A DNA stretch of 64,000 bases from AC-69 sp044867345 (lineage in GTDB: Bacteria > Actinomycetota > UBA4738 > HRBIN12): positions 4,287 through 68,286 of the forward strand of contig JBIOUU010000186.1 of NCBI GenBank assembly GCA_044867345.1. Direction: 5' to 3'. The translations under genes and the position numbers were made by a program. Under the pieces are notes generated by a model that saw only the letters and a program-made list of their open reading frames with translations, was not told the origin of the DNA and did no database searches. Positions 32,427 to 41,204 of the stretch are shown here, piece after piece; position 1 is the stretch's first letter, and every line of letters begins with the position of its first letter.

Positions 32427-33100
32427 CAGCCGGTACCCGCCACACGCAGCACGAAGGGGACGGCCAGCCCGGCGACGGTCTCGCCGACCTCCCGCCCGTC
32501 GCGCTTGCGTCCCCGCAGGTTGAACGAGTGGTCGCCTCCTTCGATCGGCACGTGTTCCGCCGCCCGCCCAACCTTGCGAAGGACCTTCCGGACCACCTCG
32601 GGCTTGGCGAACGGATCGGCCGTCCCCTGGATGAACAGCATGGGGACCGCGATCCGGTACAGGTGGTCGTCGCGGACCCGCTCCGGCTTGCCCGGCGGGT
32701 GGAACGGATAGCCCAGGAACACCAGGCCGGCGGCGGGCATCCCATCGGCCGCGGCCATCGAGGCGATCCGCCCGCCGAGGGACTTGCCGCCGGCCAGCAC
32801 CGGGCGGCCGTCCGATCGGGACCGGGCATCCTCGAACGCGGCCAGCCAGGTCGCTCGCAGCACCCCCTCGGGATCCGGCGACCGCCGGCCCCGCTCGATG
32901 TACGGGAAGTTGAACCGGAACGTCGCGACGCCGTGCTCGGCGATGGCCCTGGCGAACCCGGCCATGAAGGGATGGTCCATCCCGGCGCCTGCGCCGTGGG
33001 CGACGACCAGCGTCGCCACGGCGCCGCCCGGCGCGATCCAGGCCGCGCTGATGGAGCTCGGCCCCGCGTCGATCTCGCTGCGAACCTCCGGCGTGACCAT
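32426..33100 (-). CDS. Alpha/beta hydrolase (Tex30/KANL3-like)
   Basis: This 224-residue protein has the alpha/beta-hydrolase core: VVAHGAGAGMDHP after the first strands, the nucleophile elbow GGKSLGGR with the presumed catalytic Ser near 107, an Asp in QGTADPFAKPE and a His in EGGDHSF. This matches the KANL3/Tex30 subfamily, whose substrates are unknown. AATCAT lies seven bases before the ATG, and the gene is divergent from the DUF72 gene with only 20 bases between start codons. Confidence 0.85.
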   Translation of the reverse strand: MVTPEVRSEIDAGPSSISAAWIAPGGAVATLVVAHGAGAGMDHPFMAGFARAIAEHGVATFRFNFPYIERGRRSPDPEGVLRATWLAAFEDARSRSDGRPVLAGGKSLGGRIASMAAADGMPAAGLVFLGYPFHPPGKPERVRDDHLYRIAVPMLFIQGTADPFAKPEVVRKVLRKVGRAAEHVPIEGGDHSFNLRGRKRDGREVGETVAGLAVPFVLRVAGTG

Positions 33101-33107
33101 GTCTGGG

Positions 33108-33113
33108 ATGATT
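33108..33113. promoter_or_regulatory. Shared bidirectional -10 element between two divergent genes
   Basis: The 20 bases between the starts at 33100 (minus) and 33121 (plus) hold ATGATT at the exact centre, seven bases from each start codon. Read on the minus strand it is AATCAT. One symmetric element may therefore serve leaderless transcription in both directions. Confidence 0.4.
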
Positions 33114-33120
33114 GTCCCCG

Positions 33121-33867
33121 ATGGCGGGCGCGCTCTACACGGGGACTTCCGGATTCGCCTACGACGAGTGGAAGCACGGCGTGTTCTATCCGGAAGGGCT
33201 GAAGAACGCCGACATGCTCTCCTACTACGCCAGCAGGTTCCGCTCGGTGGAGATCAACTACACGTTCCGCCGATTCCCCACGGAGAAGACTCTCGCCGGC
33301 TGGCGGGAGGGGACGCCGGACGGGTTCGCGTTCACGCTCAAGGCGAACCAGCGGATCACGCACTTCAAGCGCCTGGCCGACGCCGACGACGACGTTCGTG
33401 ACTTCCTGCGCCTCGCCAAGCTCCTGGGCGATCGCCTAGGTACCGTGCTGTTCCAGTGCCCGCCGACGCTGAAGTACGACCGACAGCTCATCGAGCAGTT
33501 CGTCGGGTCGCTCCCACCCGACGTGCGGGCCGTGATGGAGTTCCGCGACCCGTCCTGGAACGAGGCCCGCGAGTTCCTCCACGAGCAGCGCGTGGCCTGG
33601 TGCGTCGCGGAGACCGACGAGAAGGACCCCGGCCCCGACGACCTCTCGTGGGACCCGTACGGCTACCTCCGGCTGCGCAAGACCGACTACTCGGACGAGG
33701 AGCTACAGGGGTGGGCCGACCGCATCGAGCCGGCGCTGGCGGCGGGAAGCGATGTCTACTGCTACTTCAAGCACGAGGGCGAGGGCATGAGCCCTCGGAT
33801 GGCCGAGCGACTCGAGGCGCTGGTGCCCTCGCTCGGATCGCCGGCCTCAGGACCTTCGCCCGAGTAG
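33121..33867 (+). CDS. DUF72 (YecE-like) protein
   Basis: This 248-residue TIM-barrel-like protein has the DUF72 signatures: GTSGFAYDEWKHGVFYP near the N-terminus, RFRSVEINYTFRRFP, and FQCPPTLKYD. It ends with YCYFKHEGEG, where family members usually have YVYFNN. Function is unknown; the family is often linked to DNA repair or metal enzymes only by neighbourhood. The ATG at 33121 was taken as start over an upstream TTG. It is convergent with glnD. Confidence 0.85.
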   Translation: MAGALYTGTSGFAYDEWKHGVFYPEGLKNADMLSYYASRFRSVEINYTFRRFPTEKTLAGWREGTPDGFAFTLKANQRITHFKRLADADDDVRDFLRLAKLLGDRLGTVLFQCPPTLKYDRQLIEQFVGSLPPDVRAVMEFRDPSWNEAREFLHEQRVAWCVAETDEKDPGPDDLSWDPYGYLRLRKTDYSDEELQGWADRIEPALAAGSDVYCYFKHEGEGMSPRMAERLEALVPSLGSPASGPSPE

Positions 33868-33873
33868 TCGGCC

Positions 33874-36327
33874 TCAAGATCGCGCCCGGGCGGCCACGGT
33901 CCGCTCGAGCTCGGCGATCCGCTCGCGGTCCTCGAGCTTCCGGCCAAGGTCGTCCCTGACGTAGAACACGTCCACCACGCGATGTCCGTACGTCGCCACC
34001 TTGGCCAGATGCACGTCGAGGCGCAGCTCGGCGAGCGTGCGGGTGATGTCGAACAGCAGCCCGATCCGATCGGGCGCACCAACCTCGACCACCGTGAAGA
34101 AGTCCGAGGCGTCGTTGTGCACACCGATCTCCACGGGGACCGTGGCGCTCGGCCCCGGGTAGTGCTTGCGCTTCTGCGTCACGCGGTGCTCGAGCGAGAG
34201 CCGACCCTCGAGCGCCTTGCGGAGCGTGTTGCGGAACTCGCGCCAGCGGTCCTCACCGATCTGGGCCTCGAACGCCCCCTCCACCTCGAACACGTCCAGG
34301 GCCACTCCGTCGTCGGTGGTGAAGACCTGCGCCGTGAGGATCGACAGCCCGGCGAGCGAAAGGGACCCGGCGATCAAGGACAACAAGCCGGGACGGTCCG
34401 AGGCGACGACCGTGAGCGCGTAGGTGCCCGGCCGGGGGCTCTGGCCCGAGAGCGTGCGGACCTCGTGCGCGCCCACGGGTGGTCGGAGGAGCGGGAAGTG
34501 CCGCGCGGCCTGCTCAGCCGGCGTCGCCAGGAGATAGCTGCGAGGCATCCGTTCCAGGAATCGGTCGACCTCGGCCGGCTGCTCGTTCGGCAGCAATTCC
34601 CGGAGGCCGGCTCCGAGTGCCTCCAAGCGCTCCGCCGCCCGAGGGCCAATCTCTCCACGCTCCAGGACCCGCTGGACCTTGGCCACGAGCTCGCGGACGA
34701 GCGTGGCCCGCCACGGCGTCCATGCGAGCGGACCGGTGGCCATCGCATCGGCCACCGTCAGCAGGTACAGCCCCGCCAGCCGTTCGGGATCGCCGACCCT
34801 GGCCGCGACGTCGAGCACCAGGTCGTCGTCCTCCAGGTCGCGGCGGGTCGCGGTGTCCGACAGCAGCAGGTGCTCCCCGACCAGGAAGAGCGCGAGGTCG
34901 CGCGTCCGGGTCGGTAGGCGCATACGCTCGAGCGCGGCGGTCGCCTGGTCCACCCCGACCGCCACGTGGTTGCCCCTGCCCGTCTTCCCGATGTCGTGCA
35001 ACAGCGCGCCGAGAAACAGTGCATCCCGATCCTCTGTCGCAGCGGCGGCCTCGGCCACGAGCGGGTCACTCTCGTCGCCGCCGTCGAGCAGCCGGGACAT
35101 CCCGGCCAGGGTGTGGAGCAGGTGCACGTCCACCGAGTTCCGGTGGTACGGATCCCGCTGGGGCCGGCACCGGACGGGTCCCCATTCCGGCAGGAATCGG
35201 GCCAGGATGCCGATCCGGTCCAACGTCTCCAACGATCGTGCTCCCTCTTCTCCGGCCCGCAGGATCACCAGGAAGGCGTGGCGAACGTCGTCGGACCATT
35301 CGACCTGGTCTTCGATCCCCATCTCCTCGATGCGATCCAGGGCCGGCGCGCCCATCACGCCTCGCTCCGCCGCCACCTTGGCGAAGGCGCGCAAGACCCC
35401 GGCCGGCGTGTCCTCGAACGCCAGCGCATCGGACTCGCCACGCATGTACCGGTCGAACACCGAGCGGGAGACGTGTTCGACCTGGCGCGCGTGCTCGAAC
35501 ACGGCTCGCATCAGCCCGTCCACCGCGGGAAGGCCGGGCTCGTCCTCGAACCCCATGGCCCGGGCGATCGCGGGCTGATGGTCGAGGAACAGCCGGTCGG
35601 TCCTCCGGCCGGTCTCGAGGTGCAGCGCGCTCCGGACCCGGACCAGGAACCCCTCCGCCGATTCCAGGGCCTCGCGCTCGGCTTGCCGCAGGAAGCCGGC
35701 TTCCTCGAGCGAGCGGACACCGTGCCGGCCGGTGAGCACGATGGCCAGCCACCCCAGCGCGTGCAGGTCCCGGAGCCCGCCACTTCCTTCCTTGAGGTCC
35801 GGCTCGAGCAGCGAGGAGACCGACCCGAACCGCTCTCGCCGGTCCGAGGCGTTCATCGCCAGGCGTTCGGCGAACCCCCGAGGATCCTTCCCCGTCGACG
35901 AACGGAGGCGATCGCTCACCTCGTCCCAGGCGGCGACATCCCCGGCCAGCGGACGCGCATCGAGCATCGCGGTCGTCACGTCGAGGCGTTCGGAAGCCAG
36001 CGCCAGGCATTCGTCCGCCGTCCGTACGCCGTGGCCGACCGTCAGGCCGGCGTCCCATAGCGGGTACAGCAACCGCTCGGCGAGTCCCTCGATCTCCTCG
36101 GCGTGATCGCCGTCGTGGAGGATGAGCAGATCCACATCCGAGAACGGCGCCAGCTCTCCCCGGCCGTAGCCCCCGAGTGCGACGAGGGCAACCTGCGGGG
36201 GCGCCGAGCCCTCTTCGAAGAGCTCGACGACGCAGGCGTCGACGAGCTCGGAGCGACGCGCCGCCGACCACCGTCCGTGATGGCCGGTCGAGTAGGCGGC
36301 ATCCAGGGCTCCAAGCTCGTCCCGCAG
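33874..36327 (-). CDS. glnD: [Protein-PII] uridylyltransferase GlnD; start codon unclear
   Basis: GlnD senses glutamine and adds or removes UMP on PII. The nucleotidyltransferase motif GGYGRGELAPFSDVDLLILHD is intact, followed by the linker, an HD domain (FLGALLHDIGKTGRGNH) and two C-terminal ACT domains (TVVASDRPGLLSLIAG and VVEVGAPDRIGLLFDI). The frame is open from inside glnB, but no ATG, GTG or TTG occurs before the catalytic motif; the first is the GTG at 36135 inside the motif. The coordinates use the CTG at 36327, giving 817 residues; CTG 36306 is another option. glnB lies directly upstream. Confidence 0.85.
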   Translation of the reverse strand: MRDELGALDAAYSTGHHGRWSAARRSELVDACVVELFEEGSAPPQVALVALGGYGRGELAPFSDVDLLILHDGDHAEEIEGLAERLLYPLWDAGLTVGHGVRTADECLALASERLDVTTAMLDARPLAGDVAAWDEVSDRLRSSTGKDPRGFAERLAMNASDRRERFGSVSSLLEPDLKEGSGGLRDLHALGWLAIVLTGRHGVRSLEEAGFLRQAEREALESAEGFLVRVRSALHLETGRRTDRLFLDHQPAIARAMGFEDEPGLPAVDGLMRAVFEHARQVEHVSRSVFDRYMRGESDALAFEDTPAGVLRAFAKVAAERGVMGAPALDRIEEMGIEDQVEWSDDVRHAFLVILRAGEEGARSLETLDRIGILARFLPEWGPVRCRPQRDPYHRNSVDVHLLHTLAGMSRLLDGGDESDPLVAEAAAATEDRDALFLGALLHDIGKTGRGNHVAVGVDQATAALERMRLPTRTRDLALFLVGEHLLLSDTATRRDLEDDDLVLDVAARVGDPERLAGLYLLTVADAMATGPLAWTPWRATLVRELVAKVQRVLERGEIGPRAAERLEALGAGLRELLPNEQPAEVDRFLERMPRSYLLATPAEQAARHFPLLRPPVGAHEVRTLSGQSPRPGTYALTVVASDRPGLLSLIAGSLSLAGLSILTAQVFTTDDGVALDVFEVEGAFEAQIGEDRWREFRNTLRKALEGRLSLEHRVTQKRKHYPGPSATVPVEIGVHNDASDFFTVVEVGAPDRIGLLFDITRTLAELRLDVHLAKVATYGHRVVDVFYVRDDLGRKLEDRERIAELERTVAARARS

Positions 36328-36358
36328 CCGCGCGGCGGGGGCAGAGCGGTGGGCCTTC

Positions 36359-36697
36359 TCAGAGCGCGTCGGGCCCCATCTCCCCGGTGCGGATCCGGAT
36401 CACCTGCTCGGCCGGGACCACCCAGATCTTGCCGTCGCCGATCTTGCCGGTCCGGGCCGCCTTCAGGACGGCGTCCACGATCCCCTGCACCTGGTCGTCG
36501 TCGCACAGGACCTCGACCTTCACCTTGGGGACGAAGTCGACCTGGTACTCGGCGCCGCGGTAGACCTCCGTGTGCCCCCGCTGCCGGCCGAACCCCTCGA
36601 CGTCGGTGGTGGTCAGACCGTTCACGCCGATCTCGCGCAGCGCCTCCTTCACCTCGTCGAGCTTGAACGGCTTCACGATGCCCACGACCAGCTTCAC
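36359..36697 (-). CDS. glnB: Nitrogen regulatory protein PII
   Basis: This 112-residue trimeric regulator integrates 2-oxoglutarate, ATP and nitrogen status. It starts MKLVVGIVKPFKLDEVKEAL. The T-loop carries Tyr51 in YRGAEY, the uridylylation site, and it ends with WVVPAEQVIRIRTGE, the phosphate-binding C-terminus. Its neighbour glnD would modify Tyr51. No amtB precedes it, unlike the common actinobacterial amtB-glnK-glnD order. The ATG has GAGGAGG-type sequence upstream. Confidence 0.95.
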   Translation of the reverse strand: MKLVVGIVKPFKLDEVKEALREIGVNGLTTTDVEGFGRQRGHTEVYRGAEYQVDFVPKVKVEVLCDDDQVQGIVDAVLKAARTGKIGDGKIWVVPAEQVIRIRTGEMGPDAL

Positions 36698-36795
36698 GAC
36701 GGTTCTCCTCCTCGAGCAGACCCGTTCGAGCTTAGCGTCTCACGGGTGACCGGAGTCCAACGACCCGGCTCGCGGAGCTGAGGACGAAGGGGGGA

Positions 36796-37662
36796 TCAGC
36801 CGGTGGCGGCCTTCTTCCGCGGCGCGGCGGCCTTCTTGGCCGCGGTCTTCTTGGCCCCTGACTTGGCCTTCGGGCGCGCGCCGGGTGTCTTCTTCTTCGC
36901 CGCCTCGACGGAGGCCTTCAGGGCGTCCATGAGGTCGACGACCCGAGCCGGCGCGGCCTCCGGCGCGACCTCGATCTCCTCGCCGGCGATCTTCTTCTCC
37001 ACGAGCTCGAGGAGCGCCTCACGGTACTCGTCCTTGTACGCGGCCGGGTTCCACGGCTCCGTCAGGTTGTCGATGAGGGCCTTGGCCATCTCGACCTCCT
37101 GTGGCCGAACCTTGGCGCCGGTGTGGACCGTCTCGAACTCGGCGGCCCGGATCTCGTCCGGCCAGTACATGGTCTCCAGGACGAACACGTCGCCGTCGAA
37201 CCGCAGGGCGGCCAGGTGCTCCTTGTCGCGGAACGAGACCTTGGCGATGCCGACCTTGCTCTCCTCGGACAAGGCCGTGCGGAGGAGCGCGTAGGCCTTC
37301 GCGCCCGTCTCATCGGGAATCAGGTAGTAGGACTTCTTGTACAGGATGGGGTCGATCTCCTCGAGCTCCACGAACTGCTGGATGTCGATGGACCGGCTGG
37401 ACTCCAGGGGCACCTTCTCCATGTCATCGTCGGTGAGCACCACGTAGTGGCCCTTCTCGTACTCGAACCCCTTGACGATGTGCTCGAACGAGACCTCCTG
37501 GCCGTCGATCTCGCACACCCGCTTGTAGCGGATCCGGCCGCTGTCCTCGTCGTGGAGCTGGTTGAACTTCAGCGACCTCTCCTCGGTCGCGGGGAACACC
37601 GCGACCGGGATGGTCACCAGGCCGAAGGAGATGGCCCCTTTCCACATGGCTCTGGGTGGCAT
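36796..37662 (-). CDS. ku: Ku protein, non-homologous end joining
   Basis: This 288-residue homodimeric Ku forms a ring on double-strand DNA ends and recruits LigD. It starts MPPRAMWKGAISFGLVTIPV and contains the bridge region SYYLIPDETGAKAYALL and the Ku core HTGAKVRPQEVEMAKALIDNL. The tail is Lys/Ala-rich (AKSGAKKTAAKKAAAPRKK), as in mycobacterial-type Ku with DNA-binding extensions. The ATG at 37662 has GGAGG six bases upstream, and the longer frame to 37716 is not supported. It is divergent from ligD. Confidence 0.95.
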   Translation of the reverse strand: MPPRAMWKGAISFGLVTIPVAVFPATEERSLKFNQLHDEDSGRIRYKRVCEIDGQEVSFEHIVKGFEYEKGHYVVLTDDDMEKVPLESSRSIDIQQFVELEEIDPILYKKSYYLIPDETGAKAYALLRTALSEESKVGIAKVSFRDKEHLAALRFDGDVFVLETMYWPDEIRAAEFETVHTGAKVRPQEVEMAKALIDNLTEPWNPAAYKDEYREALLELVEKKIAGEEIEVAPEAAPARVVDLMDALKASVEAAKKKTPGARPKAKSGAKKTAAKKAAAPRKKAATG

Positions 37663-37726
37663 CGCGTACCTCCAGGGACGGTCGGTTCCAAGGACCACGG
37701 ATTCTAGCGGTCCCACCCAGTCGTTT

Positions 37727-37732
37727 TACCAT
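37727..37732 (+). promoter_or_regulatory. -10 hexamer for ligD, leaderless arrangement
   Basis: TACCAT, then six bases, then the ligD ATG at 37739. The same hexamer precedes the C45 hydrolase gene at 51239. Confidence 0.5.
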
Positions 37733-37738
37733 CGGGGG

Positions 37739-40318
37739 ATGACGCCGGCGAAGAAACGTGCCTCGGGGCCACCGTTCACGATCAAGTTCCCAGCTTCCCT
37801 ACCCGCCGAACAGCGCGGGGAGGCCTGGTGGATGCAGGCCGACGGGCGGGAGCTCCGGCTGTCCAACCTGGACAAGGTGTTCTGGCCCGAGGAGGGGTAC
37901 ACGAAGGGCGACGTCATCGCCTACTACTTGAACGTCGCGGACTTGATCCTGCCGCACCTCCTCGAGCGGCCCCTGACGATGAAGCGGATGCCCGACGGGA
38001 TCGCCGGCCCGTTCTTCTACGAGAAGAGCGCGCCCTCGCATACGCCGGACTGGCTTCCCCGGTGCCCCGTCGAGAGCGAGGAGGCGAAGACCGGGATCAT
38101 CGACTATCTGATGGTCGAGGACACGGCCGGGGTTCTGTTCATCGCCAACCTCGGATGCATCGAGTTCCACCCCCTGCATTCGCGGTGCCGGTCGATCGAA
38201 TCGCCCGACTACCTGTTCTTCGACCTGGATCCGTTCCCACCGATCACTTTCGACGACGTCCTCGCGGTGGCGATGCATGTGAAGGCGTCCCTCGATGCGC
38301 TGGGCCTGGTGGGCTACCCGAAGACGAGCGGAGCGACGGGGATGCAGATCTACGTGCCGGTCGAGCCGGGCTACTCCTACGAGCAGGTCCGCGAGTTCGT
38401 CGGCGCTGTGGGCAGGATGATCGAGCGGGCCGACCGGGACCGGGTGACGATGGCCTGGCAGGTGTCGAAGCGCTCCGGGAAGGTCTTCATCGACCACAAC
38501 ATGAACCGGGCCGGAGCGAACATCTCCGCCGCGTACTCGCTCCGGCCCGAGGCAGGGGCCACGGTCTCCACCCCGCTCACGTGGGACGAGGTGAAGAAGG
38601 GCGTCACGCCGCAGCAGTTCACGATCCAGACGGTGTGGAAGCGGTTCGCGAAGGTCGGGGACCTGTTCGACGGGGTCCGGACCAAGCCGCAGGCCCTCGG
38701 CTCCGCGCTGGAGGCCATGGGGCTCCCGCCGGAGAAGGCGCTGGCCCCGAAATCCGCGAAGGCGACCACCAAAGCCGCGAAGGAGCCGACGAGGGGCGCC
38801 AAGAGGTCGAACCCGGCGAATCCCCGGACCAGCGAGGAGGTCATCGCCGAGTCGAAGGACCCGAAGCTGGCCGAGTACCTCCGCAAGCGAGACTTCGAGG
38901 GCACGCCCGAGCCCGCTCCCGGCGCGTCGAAGGGCACGGGCAACTCGTTCGTGATCCAGAAGCACCGGGCCACCCGGCTCCACTACGACCTCCGCCTGGA
39001 GAAGGACGGCGCGCTACCCTCCTGGGCCGTGCCCCGGGGCCTTCCGATCGCGTTCGGCGACAAGCGGCTGGCCGTTCGGACCGAGGACCACCCGCTCGAG
39101 TACGGCAGTTTCGAGGGCACGATCCCCGAAGGCCATTACGGCGCCGGCGAGGTCCGCATCTTCGACAACGGCACGTACGAGCCCATCGAATGGACGGAGA
39201 AGAAGGTGAGCTTCCGTCTCCACGGGCGCCGGTACCGCGGCCTCGAGTACCACCTGGTGAAGACTCGCACCGACTGGCTGATCTTCCTGGCCAGCCACCA
39301 GGATGCGCCGCTCATCGCCCAGCCGCCGCCGCTCCAGCCCATGCTGGCGGAAGGCGGCCATCAGCCGTTCGACGATCCCAAGTGGCGGTTCGAGCCCAAG
39401 CTGGACGGGATCAGGGCGCTCGCCTTCCTCACGACGGACCTCACGCGGCCGATCACGCGACGGGGCCGCGACGTCACGACGCAGTATCCGGAGCTGCACA
39501 TGATCCACGAGCTGGTGGACCAGGTGAACGCGGTGATGGATGGCGAGATCGTGGCCTTCGACGAGGACGGGAAGAACTCCTTCGAAGCCCTCCAGCAGCG
39601 GATGAACCTGGCGAACGAGCGGGAGATCAAGCGGATCGCCAAGCAGATCCCGGTGGCGCTCGTGGCGTTCGACCTCCTGTGGCTGGATGGCCGGAACCTC
39701 ACGGAACAGCCGTTGGACGAACGCCGGGAACTGCTCCAGGCCGTGGTGGAGGAGGACGAACGGCTCCAGCTCGTCACCTTCGTCGAGGGCGAGGGGAAGC
39801 AGCTGGTCGAGGCGGCGCGGTCGCACGGCCTGGAGGGCGTGGTGGCCAAACGCCACCGCTCGAAGTACTTCCCCGGCCGGCGCTCGCCCGACTGGAGGAA
39901 GATCAAGCTCACGAACACCCAGGACTGCGTGGTGCTGGGATGGACGCCGGGCCAGGGCGGGCGCGCCGGGACGTTCGGAGCCCTCCTGGTCGGGGCCTAC
40001 GACGACGGGAAGCTCCGGTGGATCGGCCAGGTGGGCACGGGGTTCACCGACAAGATGCTGGCCACGGTGATGGAGCTGCTCTCGCCGCTCGTGACGAAGG
40101 AACCGCCCACCGACGACCCCGAGCTCAAGGCGATCAAGGGCGCGACGTTCGTCCGCCCCGAGATCGTGTGCGAGGTCGAGTACCTGGAGATCACCAGGAG
40201 CACGAAGAAGATGCGAGCCCCCTCGTTCAAGGGCTTGCGGACGGACAAGGCGCCCGAGGACTGCATCCTCGAGCCGCCGGCGGTCAGCCGAGCGTCAGGA
40301 AGGCGTTCAGCAGGATGA
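37739..40318 (+). CDS. ligD: LigD: polymerase, phosphoesterase and ATP-dependent ligase
   Basis: This 859-residue NHEJ enzyme has the order POL-PE-LIG. The primase-polymerase domain (about 35-310) has FFDLDP near 162 with its metal aspartates and later KTSGATGMQIYVP. After a Lys/Ala linker the phosphoesterase (about 400-520) has RLHYDLRLE and PEGHYGAGE. The ligase domain starts with FEPKLDGIR; Lys554 is the adenylated residue, and it ends with the OB fold (WRKIKLTNTQDCVVLGW). It is a full-length fusion. Its 3' end overlaps the convergent membrane protein gene by 35 bases. Pairing with ku supports function. Confidence 0.95.
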   Translation: MTPAKKRASGPPFTIKFPASLPAEQRGEAWWMQADGRELRLSNLDKVFWPEEGYTKGDVIAYYLNVADLILPHLLERPLTMKRMPDGIAGPFFYEKSAPSHTPDWLPRCPVESEEAKTGIIDYLMVEDTAGVLFIANLGCIEFHPLHSRCRSIESPDYLFFDLDPFPPITFDDVLAVAMHVKASLDALGLVGYPKTSGATGMQIYVPVEPGYSYEQVREFVGAVGRMIERADRDRVTMAWQVSKRSGKVFIDHNMNRAGANISAAYSLRPEAGATVSTPLTWDEVKKGVTPQQFTIQTVWKRFAKVGDLFDGVRTKPQALGSALEAMGLPPEKALAPKSAKATTKAAKEPTRGAKRSNPANPRTSEEVIAESKDPKLAEYLRKRDFEGTPEPAPGASKGTGNSFVIQKHRATRLHYDLRLEKDGALPSWAVPRGLPIAFGDKRLAVRTEDHPLEYGSFEGTIPEGHYGAGEVRIFDNGTYEPIEWTEKKVSFRLHGRRYRGLEYHLVKTRTDWLIFLASHQDAPLIAQPPPLQPMLAEGGHQPFDDPKWRFEPKLDGIRALAFLTTDLTRPITRRGRDVTTQYPELHMIHELVDQVNAVMDGEIVAFDEDGKNSFEALQQRMNLANEREIKRIAKQIPVALVAFDLLWLDGRNLTEQPLDERRELLQAVVEEDERLQLVTFVEGEGKQLVEAARSHGLEGVVAKRHRSKYFPGRRSPDWRKIKLTNTQDCVVLGWTPGQGGRAGTFGALLVGAYDDGKLRWIGQVGTGFTDKMLATVMELLSPLVTKEPPTDDPELKAIKGATFVRPEIVCEVEYLEITRSTKKMRAPSFKGLRTDKAPEDCILEPPAVSRASGRRSAG

Positions 40319-40643
40319 CGGCCACGACCGCCGCGACCACCACGAGAACCGAACCGGCGATGACCCCGGTCCAGGCCATCCAGGCCCGGCGAGGACGTGT
40401 CCGGCCGGCGAGGCCTGCGAACAGCGCGAGCAGGCCGAAGCCGGGAACCGAGCCATACAGTGCCGAGGCCGCCGCGTCGGGGAGTGAGTCGAGGAACGGC
40501 GCGCCGGACGTGCCGGCGACGATCAGGCCCACGGCCACGAGTCCGAGCACGGCGAACGCGAGCGAGGCGACGGCCCACGGGTTGCCCTCGTCGTCCTGGG
40601 TCCCGGCCCACCGGTCGCTCCGCCGCGGCGCCTCGATCCCCAT
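40284..40643 (-). CDS. Membrane protein, DUF4190-like, unknown function
   Basis: This 119-residue protein has a charged N-terminus (1-20) and about three membrane helices (27-48, 62-82 and 92-115). The layout resembles the DUF4190 family of short actinobacterial membrane proteins, but motifs are too few for a firm call. The ATG at 40643 follows GGAGAAG. The last 35 bases overlap the ligD 3' end on the other strand. Confidence 0.55.
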   Translation of the reverse strand: MGIEAPRRSDRWAGTQDDEGNPWAVASLAFAVLGLVAVGLIVAGTSGAPFLDSLPDAAASALYGSVPGFGLLALFAGLAGRTRPRRAWMAWTGVIAGSVLVVVAAVVAVILLNAFLTLG

Positions 40644-40685
40644 CAAGCCAACTTCTCCGGGCCGCCGGTCGGGCGGCTCACGTGA

Positions 40686-41204
40686 TCAGAACGGTTCGTA
40701 GCCCGCCCGAACGAGGAGCGAACGGACCTCCCGCTCGTCGATCCCCCGAGCCAGGAGCTCTTTGTACAGGCGGAGCGCCGCGAGGGATCGGCCGCACCTC
40801 GGGCAGAATTGGAAATCCTGTTCGCACGGCGTCTCGCACCACGGGCAGCGCGTGATCTGGATCTGACGGTCGGGTTGCAGGCCGGTGTCGGTGAGGGCAT
40901 CGATGTAGCCCTTGCCGTAGTCCCACTGGATGTACTCGTCCTCGTGGACCTCGAAGGCCGGCTCGTGCATCCGCGGCTCGCCGGTCCTCAGCATGTGCTC
41001 GAGGTTCTCCCGGAGCAGGTCCCATTCGTAGAAGTGGTTCTCGCCGCAATCGGGACAGGCGATGACCACGCCCTTCACCCCCTGGGGGCCGAAGATCTCT
41101 CGCATGCCGTGCAGGTCATCGAGGTCCGCGCGGACGTTGTTCGCCTCGTCGGGATCGAGGCTGGGCGGGGCCTCGTCCCCCGGGTCGGCCGGTTCCTCCA
41201 TCAT
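40686..41204 (-). CDS. DUF5319 domain with C-terminal zinc ribbon
   Basis: This 172-residue protein has the actinobacterial DUF5319 core: ADLDDLHGMREIFGPQGVKG, ACPDCGENHFYEWDLLRENL, RMHEPAF and WDYGKGYIDAL. An added zinc ribbon follows, TRCPWCETPCEQDF and FCPRCGRSL (about residues 118-140), and a helix-rich tail. DUF5319 function is unknown. The ATG overlaps the PIG-L gene stop as ATGA, so the pair is coupled. Confidence 0.8.
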   Translation of the reverse strand: MMEEPADPGDEAPPSLDPDEANNVRADLDDLHGMREIFGPQGVKGVVIACPDCGENHFYEWDLLRENLEHMLRTGEPRMHEPAFEVHEDEYIQWDYGKGYIDALTDTGLQPDRQIQITRCPWCETPCEQDFQFCPRCGRSLAALRLYKELLARGIDEREVRSLLVRAGYEPF

